In this document: positions 12,210-23,745 of the stretch, piece after piece
How the letters are laid out: each line of letters starts with the position of its first letter
Position numbering within the stretch: the first letter of the stretch is position 1
DNA from: Elephas maximus indicus
Taxonomy: Eukaryota; Chordata; Mammalia; Proboscidea; Elephantidae
Reading direction: 5' to 3'
Length of the DNA: 64,000 bases
Assembly: GCF_024166365.1 (NCBI RefSeq)
Contig: NC_064831.1
Span: 49,229,768-49,293,767, forward strand
Program-made: the position numbers and the translations under genes
The notes under the pieces: generated by a model
Told to the model about the DNA's origin: nothing
Databases searched by the model: none
The model's input: the letters and a program-made list of their open reading frames with translations, nothing else

Positions 12210-12246
12210 CCCGGGGGCGGGGGTGGGGTGGGGTGGGGTGGGGAGG
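12210..12246 (+). repeat. (GGGGT)n G-rich tract
   Basis: GGGGGCGGGGGTGGGGTGGG and further GGGGT units: at least six runs of four or more G within 37 nt, a strong G-quadruplex candidate on the plus strand. Confidence 0.85.
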
Positions 12247-12315
12247 AAAGTCTCTGGTCTGGAAGTTACATGAAGCAGAGTTGGCAGTGCACCCCTGTGC
12301 GTGTGCCTGTGTATA

Positions 12316-12319
<4 letters not shown>

Positions 12320-12351
<32 letters not shown>

Positions 12352-12364
12352 CTCTCTCTCTCTC
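12320..12364 (+). repeat. (AC)n(TC)n microsatellite
   Basis: About 14 AC dinucleotides run directly into about eight TC dinucleotides. Confidence 0.95.
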
Positions 12365-12414
12365 CCCAAATACTCGTAGATGGAAATTTAGCCTCTGTTA
12401 TTTTTTATGTACAG

Positions 12415-12611
12415 GGACGCTGCAAATCATTAATGCACTCAGCCGCTAACCAAAATGCTGGAGGTTTGAGTCCACCCAGAGGCACCTTGGAAGAAAGAGC
12501 TGGAGATCTACTTCTGAAGTTCAGCCACTGAAATTCCTACAGAGCACAGTTCTGCACTGACGCACATGAAGTTGCCATGAGTTGGGGTGAACTCAACAGC
12601 AACTGACCTGG
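12415..12611 (+). mobile_element. AfroSINE, subfamily with RTE 5'-derived core
   Basis: Follows TTTTATGTACAG (12403-12414) and is followed by TTTTATGTCCAG (12612-12623), a 12-bp duplication with one mismatch. The core GAAAGAGCTGGAGATCTACT, CTGAAGTTCAGCCACTGAAA resembles the RTE 5' region at 17060-17105, and the end GTTGCCATGAGTTGGGGTGA is the RTE tail. Confidence 0.75.
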
Positions 12612-13174
12612 TTTTATGTCCAGAGGAAAACCCTACTCTATCATCATCAGCGCAGGTTGGCGGGGCCTTGGAGCCCAAGAGCGTGGGGGTTAGGCACCAC
12701 CTCCCCCTCCTCCCCGCAGGGCTCAGTGAGGCCCAGCAGTGGGAAGAAGAGGTCGGCAGAATCCTCCCCAGAAAGGCAGGACTGTCTGCCGTACCACTCA
12801 GGCCGCCATCCCAGGAGTCCCCACCTCCCTCTTGGGCCTATCTGCCTCCAGCTGTGACTAAGCCTGGTCTTGTCCTCCTCCTTCATGTGTTTCCCGCCAC
12901 CTGCCTCCGCTCCAGGCCCTCTGACCACCAACCATACTGGCTCAGCTTTTATTAGGTTGCCCCACCCTCCACCTGAAATTCCTTCCAACAGCTTCTCTCT
13001 GCTCTTGGGAAAAGGAGCAAAATCCTTGCTGAGGCCACAGAGTCCCTGACAAACACGCCCCCTGCTCACCTCCCAGCCTCATGTCCTGTCACAGCCACAG
13101 CCACCTGGGCACCTGGCTTCTTCATGGACGCCCTCAGCCCTGGTTGAGGTTAGGGACCCTGTCCGCATTCTCCT

Positions 13175-13672
13175 AGCTGATATCGTATTTACTGGTGAAA
13201 GACACAAAGCTTCCCCTGAGATCAGGAACAAAACAAGAACGCCTACCCTCACCACTTCATTTAACGCTGTGTTGGAGGTGCCAGCCAGGGCAATCAGGGA
13301 AGAGAAAGGCATAAAAGGCATCCAAATGGAAAAAGAAAAAGTAAGAACATTTCTATTTGAAAATGAGATGATCTTGCATATAGAAAATGCTAAGAAACGC
13401 ACTAAAAACTATCAGAACTAATTAATGAGTTCAGAAATATTGTAGGACACAAGATCAATATGCAAAAACCCACTAATTTTCTACACACTCACCATAAACA
13501 ACTGGAAAATGCAGTTAAGAAAATAATTCCATTCACAATAGCATCAAAAGCAATAAAATACTTACCAAATTTAACAAAAGAAGTGTAAGGCCAGTACATG
13601 AAAAATGACAAAGTATCCTTGGGAGAAGTTAAAGGCCTGCATAAATGGAAAGATATCCCACGATCATGGATC
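13175..13672 (+). mobile_element. LINE-1 ORF2 fragment
   Basis: Plus strand contains GAGATGATCTTGCATATAGA, CACAAGATCAATATGCAAAA, TTTCTACACACTCACCATAA and CATTCACAATAGCATCAAAA, a classic L1 ORF2 stretch. It carries many stops and is inactive. Confidence 0.75.
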
Positions 13673-14678
13673 GTGTAAACCCAGGCCCTGGACAACTGCC
13701 CCGTGCTGGCTCCCAGGGGCAGTGTAAGCCTCTTGACCATGTCTCCCTCGGCCAAGAGGGTTTCACAGGTGCACTGAGGGACACAGGTGAGTCCAGGGCA
13801 GTCTAAGGTGGGTGATGTTTGCTGGGAGCAGAGTACAGACTGGGGGAGTGCATCTGCCCAGAGCCGGGCACGAGGCAGGAATGGGTCGCTGGGTCGGGGA
13901 GAGGCCGGCTCTGAGGTTCCGCATTGGGGAGGTTCTGTTCAGGCCACATGGGGTCACCATCATCTGGCTCTTTCCTGATTAAATGTCCTCCATTACCAGG
14001 AAAGGGTACAGCTGCTTCAACAGGTCAGTGTCTTCCCAAGTGAGTGACGGACATGGCAAAGCTCTCCTTCTCCCAGATCACGCTGCCTCATTCTCACATC
14101 TCAACGTATCTCCACGGTTCCTGTGACAGTGACGGATGGGCTGTCTTCTGGGAGCCCCCGCCTGTAGCTGTGTGAAGTACAGACTCCCGGGTCGCGCCTG
14201 TTCAGGGTGGGCACTGTGCTAGGCCTTTCCATAGGCCTTGCTTCATGTAACCCTCAGGACACCCCTGTGAATGACTCACGGGTTCCCGGGATTTGCGGCT
14301 GGTTTCATCATTGGCTGACCACGATGGCAGGCGTGTAAGGGCCCAAAGCTCCAGCTGCACCATTTCCGCTTCCCAGGTCTGGCTATGCGCCCATGACCTG
14401 TCCTCAGTCCCCAGCCAGCACTGCTGAGTCCTGCTGAGCCTTTGGACCTCATTTCCATCACGGCCTACTCAGACATGGGCAGCCCCTGCTGTACCCTCTC
14501 GCTGCCTCTTTCAGACCAGGGGTAGGTTCTGTAGCATTTGGTCATCTCCTTTTTCCATTATGATAGTAGGCCCCATGGGGGGCGGGACTGGACCTGCTTG
14601 TCCTCACCACTGTGGCCACCAGCCACTCCGCCAGGCCCAGAGTCACAGTGTGGCCTCAATCTGACCAAATGACAGTCT

Positions 14679-14830
14679 TCAGCAGGAGGAGCACTGGCTT
14701 AAGGGTCCTGGGTTTGACGGCCTGCTCTGCCCAGGCTGTCATGCGACTTGGACAAGTCACTCCACCTCTTGGGGATCGGTGTCTTTTGTAAATCATGCGA
14801 GGATTCAGCTGCTGGCCCAGGTGCTTTCTA
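14679..14830 (+). repeat. MIR SINE
   Basis: GGAGCACTGGCTTAAGG, CCTGGGTTTGACGGCCTGC and ACTTGGACAAGTCACTCCAC in MIR order. Confidence 0.7.
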
Positions 14831-15002
14831 ATTCTGAGGAAGTGTCACAGAGTGCTCTCAGCAGAATCCCTCCCGTAAGATATCCTGAGGAACACGGGGA
14901 GTCTGCGCCGGTGGAGGGATCACAGCGTCAACTTCTGGCCACCTGTTGACCAGGAAACTCGCTTGGAACAGTCGGCAAGAAGATACATTCTCCGGGCTTA
15001 AT

Positions 15003-15209
15003 GCTGTTGTTGTTAGTTGCCGTCAAGTTGATCCCGACTCACAGCGACTCCCCGTGTGCAGCACAGAACTGCTCCGCAGGGGTTTCAAGGCTGTGAACTT
15101 TGGAAGCAGATCGCTAGGCCTGTCTTTCAAGGAGCCTCTCAGTGGTTTTGAACCACCAACCTTTTGGCTAGTAGTTGAGTGGTTAGCCACTTGCACCACC
15201 CAGGGCCTG
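15003..15209 (-). mobile_element. AfroSINE
   Basis: Starts on the plus strand with TGTTGTTGTTAGTTGCCGTC (RTE-like tail) and ends with the tRNA-like head GCCCTGGGTGGTGCAAGTGG on the minus strand. Confidence 0.8.
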
Positions 15210-15286
15210 GCGTGATATTAGAAAGGCTCAAACAGCCTTAAAAAACAAAACAGTCAAAACAAAAAACAACCCTGATAATCTCCTTT

Positions 15287-15306
15287 GCGACACTAGATGG
15301 CGATCC
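15287..15306 (+). promoter_or_regulatory. Candidate CTCF-type site
   Basis: The stretch around CACTAGATGGCG fits the CTCF core CCACNAGRKGGCRS at nearly all positions; the first C and last S differ. It lies in an unannotated, repeat-free stretch. Motif only, with no evidence of binding. Confidence 0.3.
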
Positions 15307-15742
15307 TGTGTAATTAATAATTAGGTGAAATAATGGCTTTGTTCTAGCTGCCAGAAATTGATTAATGAGGTCTTTGAGGCACTCCTGGCTCTCCACTCCC
15401 AGCCAAGAGGCGATCGGTCAAACCCAGTGAAGACGGGATTACAGACATAACAAACAGGACCCTCGCACACACTTGCTGGAGCTGGCTGAGTCTGGCTTGC
15501 AAGAGCCAGCTGTTAAATTTTCAGGAATTTTGTGAGCCAGCTGGTAAACACAGCTGTTATTAAAAACTACATTATATAAGCTTGTAATTAAATAAATTAT
15601 GTTAAAAGCAAATGCGTGCCCATAACTCATCCCGTCCTAATTATTTGACTACATTCACTCCTGTTTATGCTCTCGAGGTTATGACTGTCGCAAATGTTTG
15701 GTGGAAGTACTAGACCAGGTCTGTGATTTTGCACTAGGCAGT

Positions 15743-15764
15743 AAAAAAAAAAAAAAAAAAAAAA
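15743..15764 (+). repeat. Poly-A tract
   Basis: Twenty-two consecutive A followed shortly by the AfroSINE at 15775. Confidence 0.9.
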
Positions 15765-15774
15765 TAGGCATGTT

Positions 15775-15945
15775 AAAACCCCAAAAACCCACTGCTTTTG
15801 AGTCGATCCCGACTCATAGCAACCCTACAGGACAGAGCAGAACTGCCCCATAGAATTTCCAAGGAGCGGCTGGTGGATTTGAACTGCTGACCTTTTTTTT
15901 TTGCTTAGCAGCTGTAGCTAGCTCTTAACCACTACTCCATTGGCT
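15775..15945 (-). mobile_element. AfroSINE
   Basis: Reverse-orientation short-subfamily copy: AACCCACTGCTTTTGAGTCG tail, CCCCATAGAATTTCCAAGGA and a degraded head. Confidence 0.75.
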
Positions 15946-16070
15946 GTGATGAGAGTATTTTACCACAGAAACCAGCAAAAGCTGCATCTCAGGTCTTTTT
16001 ATCCCCAGAGAACTAGTTGTTAAACATTTACCAGCACCCACTGCCCTCATGCCAGTGCTGGGATGAACCA

Positions 16071-16384
16071 TGGTTGCTGGCTGCTGTTGAGTCAGCCCCT
16101 AGCTCATGGTGACCCGTGCACAACAGAACAAAACGCTGCCCTGATCTCCACCAGCCCCGTGATGGCTGTAGATCAGACCGCTGTGATCCACTGGATTTTC
16201 ACTGACTTCCTTCCTGGTCTGTCTTAGTCTGGAAGCTCCACTGAAACCTGTTCAGCATCATAGCAACACGAAAGCCTCCGCCGACAGACGGGTGGTAGCT
16301 GCGCGTGAGGTGCACTGGCCTGGAATCAAAACTGGGTCTCCGGCACAGAAGGTGAGAATTCTACCACTGAGCAACCAACGCTTC
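16071..16384 (-). mobile_element. tRNA-Gly-headed SINE with RTE 5' and 3' segments
   Basis: Read on the minus strand, it starts with a tRNA-Gly-like unit (GTTGGTTGCTCAGTGGTAGA, ATTCTCACCTTCTG, TTTTGATTCCAGGCCAGTGC). A body follows that matches the RTE 5' end (GTGTTGCTATGATGCTG, CAGGTTTCAG, CTTCCAGACTAAGACAGAC). It ends with the RTE 3' end (GGCAGCGTTTTGTTCTGTTG). Same family as 58335-58684, about 80% similar by eye. Confidence 0.75.
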
Positions 16385-17110
16385 ACACTAGCCCAGAAAA
16401 GCCATCTTCCTCTTAAAGTGCTTTGCCTACGTTTGTTTTGTAATGGACGTGCGGGATTTAGATAATTCTGATTCTCTGATATTTTGTGGTATTTACATTC
16501 CTAAGAAACCTCACATGATGAAAACTGTGTTATAAAAACAATTTCAGTGGGAAAATGGGGTTGTAGCAAGAATTTCAGACTCAAGATAACAAACTTATTT
16601 TGCCTGTTGACATTTCAGTAATAAAAGTTCGCTTTATATATATTCGCATGTAGTCATAAAACCTCACATCACTAGGCAAGTCCAGTGTTTCCTTATAAGT
16701 AACGTTTACACGATGTAATTTAGTTTTTACTACTTGAGCCACCATTTCAGGGTAATTCGTACACCCCACTTTATTGTGTTTATTACCTACTATGATAAAC
16801 ACACAAAGAAGTTGAGCTACAACAGCCTCTTTTTGGATAGGTTCTTTTTTCTGGGCCCAGAGTTAGATCTCTAATGCAATCACAATGTAACCCAAAAGGC
16901 AAATAAGCTTTCCTAATTACTCTGTCAGTGTGTCGTACGTACTATGGGGTCTTGTATGTTGCTGTGATGCTGGAAGCTGTGCCACCGGTATTCAGGTACC
17001 ATCAGGGTCACCCATCTAGGACAGGTTTCAGCTTAGCTTCCAGACTAAGACAGACTAGGAAGAAGGATCCTGCAGTCTACTTCTGAAAAGCATTAGCCAG
17101 TGAAAAGCTT

Positions 17111-17670
17111 ATGAATAGCAGCAGAACATTGTCTGATATAGTGCCTGAAGATGAGCCCCCCAGGTTGGAAGGCACTGAAAAGATGACTGGGGAGGAGCTG
17201 CCTCCTCAAAGTAGAGTTGACCTTAATGACACAGATGGAGTAAAGCTTTTGGAACCTTCATTTGCTGATGTGGCACGACTCAAAATGAGAAGAAACAGCT
17301 GCAAACATCCATTAATAATCGGAACCTGGAAGGTACGAAGTATGAATCTAGGAAAATTCGAAATCATCAAAAATGAAATAGAACTCATAAACATCAGTAT
17401 CCTAGGCATTAGTGAGCTGAAATGGACTGGTATTGGCCATTTTGAATCAGACAATCATATAGTCTACTATGCTGGGAACGACACTTGAAGAGGAATGGTG
17501 TTGCAGTCATCATCGAAAAGAACGTTTCGAGATTTATCCTGAAGTACAACACTGTCAGCGATAGGATAATATCCATACACCTACAAGGAAGACCAGTTAA
17601 TATGACTATTCTTCATATTTACACACCAACCACTAGAGATAGAAGATTTTTATCAGCTGCTGCAGTCTGA
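17111..17670 (+). pseudogene. RTE endonuclease domain remnant
   Basis: Two overlapping frames give the N-terminal part. The first is IIGTWKVRSMNLGKFEIIKN with SELKWTGIGHFESDNHIVYY; the second, after a one-base loss, is RNGVAVIIEKNV and RIISIHLQGRPVNMTILHIY. This is the EEP-type endonuclease that nicks target DNA. The expected N of GTWN is K here, and the ELKW element is the catalytic-glutamate region. Confidence 0.85.
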
Positions 17671-17796
17671 AATTGATCGAACATACAGTCAAGATGCATG
17701 GATAATTACTGGTGACTGGAACGCGAAAGTCGGAAACAAAGAAGAAGGATCAGTAGTTGGAAAATATGGCCTTGGTGACAGAAACAATGTCGGAGA

Positions 17797-18604
17797 TTGA
17801 ATGATAAAATTTTTGCAAGACCAATGACTTCTTCATTACAAATACCTTCTTTCACCAACATAAACGGCGACTATACACATGGACCTCGCCAGATGGAACA
17901 CACAGAAATCAAATTGACTACATCCGTGGAAAGAGACGATGGAAAAGCTCAATATCATCAGTCAGAACAAGGCCGGTGGCCGACTGTGGAACAGACCATC
18001 AATTGCTCATTTGCAAGTTGAAGCTGAAACAGATGAAAATCAGAGCAAGTCCACGAGAGCCAAAATATGACCTTGAGTATATCCCACCTGAATTTAGAGT
18101 CCATCTCAAGAATAGATTTGACACATTGAACACTAGTGACCGAAGACCAGACGAGTTGTGGAATGATATCAAGGATATCATACATGAAGAAAGCAAGAGG
18201 TGGTTGAAAAGACAGGAAAGAAAGAAAAGACCAACGTGGATGTCAGAGGAGACTCTGAAACTTGCTCATGAACGTCAAGCAGCTAAAGCAAAAGGAAGAA
18301 TTCATGAAGTAAAAGAACTGAAGAGAAGATTTCAAAGGGCTTCTCGAGAAGACAAAGTAAAGTATTAAAATGACATGTGCAAAGAGCTGGAGGTAGAAAA
18401 CCAAAAGGGAAGAACACGCTCAGCGTTTCTCAAGCTGAAAGAACTGAAGAAAAAATTCAAGCCTCAAGTTGCAATAGTGAAGGATTCCATGGGGAAAATA
18501 CTAAACAACACAGGAAGCATCAAAAGAAGATGGAAGGAATACACAAAGTCATTATACCAAAAAGAATTAGTCGATATTCAACCATTTCAAGAGGTGGCAT
18601 ATGA
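17797..18604 (+). pseudogene. RTE linker between endonuclease and RT, broken
   Basis: Fragments in different frames: a remnant of the endonuclease C-terminus in the wrong frame at 17797-18021, then ADCGTDHQLLICKLKLKQMK (endonuclease D-H motif) at 17976-18368, ended by a TAT to TAA change at 18365-18367. The next frame opens at 18375. Confidence 0.75.
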
Positions 18605-19154
18605 TCAGGAACCAATGGTGCTGAAGGAAGAAGTCCAAGCTGCTCTGAAGGCATTGGCGAAAAATAAGGCTTCAGGAATTGATGGAATATCAATTGAGAT
18701 ATTTCAACAAACAGATGCAGCGCTGGAGGTGCTCACTCATCTATGCCAAGAAATAAGGAAGACAGCTTCCTGGCCAACTGACTGGAAGAGATCCATATTT
18801 ATGCCTATTCCCAAGAAAGGTGATCCAACCGAATGTGGAAATTATAGAACAATATCATTAATATCACACGGAAGCAAAATTTTCCTGAAGATCATTCAAA
18901 AGCGGCTGCAGCAGTATATCAACAGGAAACTGCCAGAAATTCAGGCCAGTTTCAGAAGAGGACATAGAACCAGGGATATCATTGCTGATGTCAAATGGAT
19001 CCTGGCTGAAAGCAGAGAATACCAGAAGGATGTTTACCTGTGTTTTATTGACTATACAAAGGCATTCGACTGTGTGGATCAGAACAAACTATGGATAACA
19101 CTGCGAAAAATGGGAATTCCAGAGAGCTTAATTGTGCTCTTGAGGAACCTTTAG
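18375..19154 (+). pseudogene. RTE reverse transcriptase, N-terminal half
   Basis: A 259-codon open stretch with the RT fingers and first palm motifs: KNKASGIDGISIEIF, MPIPKKGDPTECGNYRTISL, GHRTRDIIADVKWILAES and the first catalytic-Asp motif VYLCFIDYTKAFDCVDQNKL. It ends at a TAG that replaces a Tyr codon in LRNLY. Confidence 0.9.
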
Positions 19155-19999
19155 ATAGATGAAGAGGCAGTTGTTCGGACAGAACAAGGGGATACTGATT
19201 GGTTTAAGGTCAGGAAAAGTGTGCGCCAGGGTTGTATTCTTTGACCATATCTATTCAATCTGTATGCTGAGCAAATAATAGGAGAAGCTGGACTGTATGA
19301 AGAAGAACAGGGCATCAGGATTGAAGGAAGACTCATTAACAACCTGCGTTATGCAGATGACACAACCTTGATTGCTGAAAGTAAAGAGAACTTGGAGCAC
19401 TTACTAATGAAGATCAAAGACCACAGCCTTCAGTATGGATTGCACCTCAGCATAAAGAAAACAAAAATCCTCACAACTGGAACAATGAGTAACATCATCA
19501 TAAACAGAGAAAAGATTGAAGTTGTCAAGGATTTCATTTTACTTGGATCCACAATCAACAGCTATGGAAGCAGCAGTCAAGAAATCAAAAGACACATTGC
19601 ATTGGGCAAATCTGCTGCAAAGGACCTCTTTAAAGTGATGAAGAGCAAAGATGTCTCCTTGAAGACTAAGGTGCACCTCACTCAAGCCATGGTATTTTCA
19701 ATCGCATCATATGCATGTGAAAGCTGGACAATGAATAAGGAAGACCGAAGAATTGATGCCTTTGAATTGTGGTGTTGGAGAAGAATATTGAATATACCAT
19801 GGACTGCCAAAAGAATGACAAGTCTGTCTTGGAAGAAGTACAACCAGAATGCTCCTTAAAGGCAAGGATGGCGAGACTGCGTCTTATATGCTTTGGACAT
19901 GCTGTCAGGAGGGATCATTCCCTGGAGAAGGATATCATGCTTGGCAGAGTACAGGGTCATCGGAAGGGAGGTAGACCCTTGGCGAGGTGGATTGACTGA
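19155..19999 (+). pseudogene. RTE reverse transcriptase, C-terminal half
   Basis: Contains the YADD-type catalytic motif in LRYADDTTLIAES (about 19341-19380). It continues with KTKILTTGTM, DFILLGSTINSYGSSSQEIK, KVHLTQAMVFSIASYACESW and ELWCWRRILNIPWTAKRM, the thumb and C-terminal region typical of BovB/RTE. A stop near 19243 and a frameshift near 19815 break it. Confidence 0.9.
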
Positions 20000-20423
20000 C
20001 ACAGTGGCTGCGGAGATGAGCTCAAGCATAGCAACGATTGTGAGGATGGCTCAGGACCAGGCAGTGTTTTGTTCTGTTGTGCATAGGGTTGCTATGAATC
20101 GGAACGACTCGACGGCACCTAACAACTAAAATTATTCAAGCACACTGCGTCCAGTTTGCTTTGTGAAAACTGACAGACCAGGAGAGGGCCGCACTAGTGA
20201 TTGGGGGAGACAAAGACGTCAGGACACAGCAGACATTTCCATCTTCAGGGACTGCTGCTGAATCTTGCAAAGTGCCAAAAGAACCCGCAAGAATCAAGAC
20301 CCCAAATGACATCTCTGAGAACAAAGCTCTCTAAACTGAGGGGTTATTAATTAATTCCCTCAGTCCTGGTAGTGCCTGTCATTTTCAATGAGATGTCAGT
20401 TGATATGGTGACTGGAGCAAAGG

Positions 20424-20819
20424 ATGGGTTATGGATTGAATTGTGTCCCTCAAAAATATGTGTTGAATTCCTGGCCCTTGTACCTGTGGATGTGATGCTG
20501 TTTGGAAATAGAGTTTTCATTTGTTGTGTTAATGAGGTCATACCAGTGTGGGGGAGACCCGGAATCTGATCCCTTCTGAGTTATAAAAAAATAAGAACAG
20601 GCCTAGAGATACACACAAGGGGGAAGGCAGATGACAGGCAAGGATCGCTTACAAGCCCAGGAACCCCAAGGAGCAAAGGAACACTTGGGGCTGAGGCCAA
20701 CACCCTGATTTGGACTCTAAACCTCCAGAGCTGTGAGGAAATAAACTTCTGTTAGTAAGAGCCATCCATCTGTGGTATTTTGTTACTGCAGCATGCAGTA
20801 ACTGAGACAAGATGTTTAA
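20424..20819 (+). mobile_element. MaLR-like LTR (older copy)
   Basis: Starts TGGATTGAATTGTGTCCC and ends GTGAGGAAATAAACTTCTG, TGTGGTATTTTGTTACTGC, ACTGAGACA. It has the same layout as 42742-43259 but is more diverged, closer to MLT1-type LTRs. Confidence 0.6.
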
Positions 20820-21417
20820 GAAAAAGACTGCGGAATAATTCAGAATAAGAAAGAGTTTTTGACTTTTATTTAGCCATTTTCCAAATGAATCCTAGTTTCT
20901 TTTGCAAGGTCTCTGTTGTGCATCCATAGGCACAGTGATTACATGTGTGTTTGTGTGTGGGGAGCAGTCTCCCTGACTGGTTCCCCTGTCTTGGCTTCCC
21001 TAGGCTGCTCGCTCCCCCACTAAGCCAGCAAAGTCTGAAGTTCAGCCCCTCACGGAACCCAGAGATCTGTGAGGCCAGAAACAAGAGTTCTTGAGAATAA
21101 AGCCGCTGGGCCTGACCACTCCCACCTTTCAATCCTAGTAGAATATTAGAATTTCCATGGAAGGCCAAGGCACATGAGTAATAGTGCTAAAACAAACAAA
21201 AAAGAACTTTCAAGTTACATAGTGTTTTATAGTTTACAAAACCCTTATTTAATCTGAAAGAAAACCCTGAGGAGTGGGTTTTAAAAATTATATTATTATC
21301 CCTACTATACAGGTAAGGACATTAAAGTGAATGATTAAGTGAAAAGCATGAGGTAGCATAGCTGGTAACCAGTGAAATGATCCATGTGCCACACATCTGG
21401 CACAAAGGAGGCACCTG

Positions 21418-21562
21418 GCTCAGTAAATACTGAATGTCTGAATCAGGCTCAGTAAATACTAGGTGACTGAATCAGGCTCAGTAGATACTGGGTGGCTGAA
21501 TCAGGCTTAGTAGATAGTGGGTGACTGAATCAGGCTCAGTAAATACTGGCTGAATGAATCAA
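21418..21562 (+). repeat. 29-bp tandem repeat, five units
   Basis: Units begin GCTCAGTAAATACT and end TGAATCAG, at 21418, 21447, 21476, 21505 and 21534; the last unit is degenerate. The unit resembles the MIR 3' tail (GCTCAATAAATG-type), and the preceding CACATCTGGCACAAAGG also looks like MIR. Confidence 0.9.
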
Positions 21563-23745
21563 TGAAGGAACAAACAAACGCATTGGAACTCACATTCAGA
21601 ACTCTCAACTGCAAATCCCATGCCCACTGGACATGTCATCTTTTGTGAACATATTTGCAGTTTTCTACCTCCAGGGTGAGTGTGCCTTGTCTATGCCAGG
21701 GAGAGTTGGAATTAAGCTTTCAAATATCACCTCTTTATTCTGCAGATGTGAAATTTATGTCTTAAAATTCCAAGAAGGAAAATAATGGCATTTTATTTTA
21801 TTGGCCCTTAAAAATATACCCTGTTCCAAAAGGTTGAATCTATAAACTTTACTGGAAATGTGGGAACGGATGCCAGGAATTCCTAAGCTCCAGGTCTGCC
21901 TGGGCCAGGATATGGCTGCTCCTCCCGTAGATCAGGGGTTGAGAAATATTGCTATTGGACGCTCGTTGGAAATTCTAAGCCCCTTGAAAATACGACTCCA
22001 TTAGGAGAGGCCTGACAAGAGACACACAGGCAGCACTTACATTTTCCTGTTGATCCCCCCTTTGTGACATGGCCAGGTGCCCTACCGCCGAGCACATTCA
22101 ATATTTTTCTCTTTCTCCAACTTCTGGGTGGATTAATCTCTGGAGTATCTTGAAATTTCCTGAAGCTTTCCTCCCATGAAATAGGCCACAGGATTAAAAA
22201 GGCCAACAGGAAAGACACTTCTAGTCTGGGTTTTCATGCTTCCAGTAATGGACTGGAGATAGACTGTGTATATTTCTAAGAAGTAAAAGGAAAAGCACAT
22301 GGAACTGGCAAATCAAGTATTCCTATGAAGTTAGAGCAAAGGCGGATCAATGAACTGTTCCTTTATACGGTCCTTGCTTAAGCTGATCTCTTTCCTTGAG
22401 AATTAAAAAAAGGTCCATAAACCAGAGACAGACTTCACAGAAGCTATGGAAGAAAGGACTGCAAGATAATGATTCCCTCTGTGTATCTTAGTATTCTGGG
22501 ATAAGGACAACAACCACAACAATAACACAACAACAACAGTTGCCATGTGCACAGATATGACAATGCAAGGGTAAAGATCACCACTTGGGATGGTAATTAA
22601 TTTTGTCTTTCAGGCGCTCCCCCAAAAAACTGACTTGACCCTAAAAAAAAACTGACAAAGACTTTCCTGAATTAACTGGAGGTGCTAATTACACCATTTA
22701 ATTTTATCCATATTACATGATGCAAAAGAAATGACTGCTTCTGCCAAACGTTAAGAAAAATGCAAGGAGGGGCAGGAGAAAGAAACAAACAATAACCTGA
22801 AGGTGTGAAAGCTCCAAGAAAGACTGTGGTAATCTTGTTTTTACAGATGGCTAAATTCAAGGTCTCCACTGGGAACTGTGGGCTATATAGGAATTTTTAT
22901 ATTTATGGAAAGTTATAAGCCCGGGATCCCAAAATTCTCTTTGTTTCAACGGCCTCTCGTGGAATAAATGCAATTCACGTTTTCTTGGCCCTGAGGAGAA
23001 GCTGTGAAATTTAGGCAAGCACGAGACTCCTGAAATGCCACATTCAAGGTCTCTGGTAGCACTATGCAGAAACTAATTTTCACTTTTCTGTGCTTTAGAA
23101 AATCAGTACTAAGAGAAAGCTCAGCCCTTTGCCCAGAGTACTATTTCTTAAGGAATGTTCGCACTGCAGATTGAAGCGCAGAAAAAGGAGGATGGTCAGA
23201 AAAACCTGCAGCCTGGTAGATGGTTGTGAAGGTGACCTTTCCTCCCAGCTTCACAGCCAATCACCCAGATTGGGCTGTGTGTGCCCAATCTTTCTGCCCC
23301 GAGGCCAGAAAAGGGTGTGAGAAGACTGAAGTAGGGAGCCACTCAGCCAAGGGCTGGAAGGGAGCAGCCTCGGTTAAGACACGATGTTCCTAAATTTCCT
23401 ACTTTGGCTGACGGATACTCCCAGCTGGCTGGCGTGCAAGTCTGCAACTTGCAAAGCAGGCTGGAAAGATGGTTTTGGTTGCCAAAACCAAGGCCAGTAG
23501 GAGCTAACAGACAGAGCAAAGAGATTTGGTGCAATTTTGTTGATTGAGTTTAATCCCTTGCCTACTTTGGGACATAAAACTGGGCCCAGGAGAGGTGTTG
23601 ATAGAGCTGTTTTCCTCAGCGGTGTCCATCCTTCTGAACATTGTAGGTGTCGGTGATGGAGTGGGAATCCTGCTGCCTCAACATCACCCTTCATAGAACA
23701 CCCTCCCTCCCCCACATCAATCAGACAACAGCAGGCATATTAGGC

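Larger units (their letters stand above)
16923..20129 (+). mobile_element. Nearly full-length BovB/RTE-clade LINE (inactive)
   Basis: A 3.2-kb RTE retrotransposon, antisense to MYO1E. Bounds come from its 5' TCTGTCAGTG, its 3' GACGGCACCTAACAACT and a candidate 8-bp TSD, AATTACTC/AATTATTC (16915-16922, 20130-20137). It carried one long ORF: an apurinic-type endonuclease followed by a reverse transcriptase. The ORF is now broken by a one-base deletion at about 17485, a small deletion near 17640 and several stops (for example near 17800, 18366, 19152 and 19243). The copy cannot encode a working protein. Its 3' 35 nt are shared with all the AfroSINEs here, indicating that this LINE family mobilised them. 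Confidence 0.9.

Noticed and set aside
12587..13069. ORFs of 122 and 140 codons on opposite strands
   Set aside because: GC-rich chance openness next to a SINE; no recognisable domain and no splice signals.
18375..19859. Host gene encoding a reverse transcriptase-like protein
   Set aside because: Both long frames belong to the broken RTE LINE, in its normal order and with its 3' tail.
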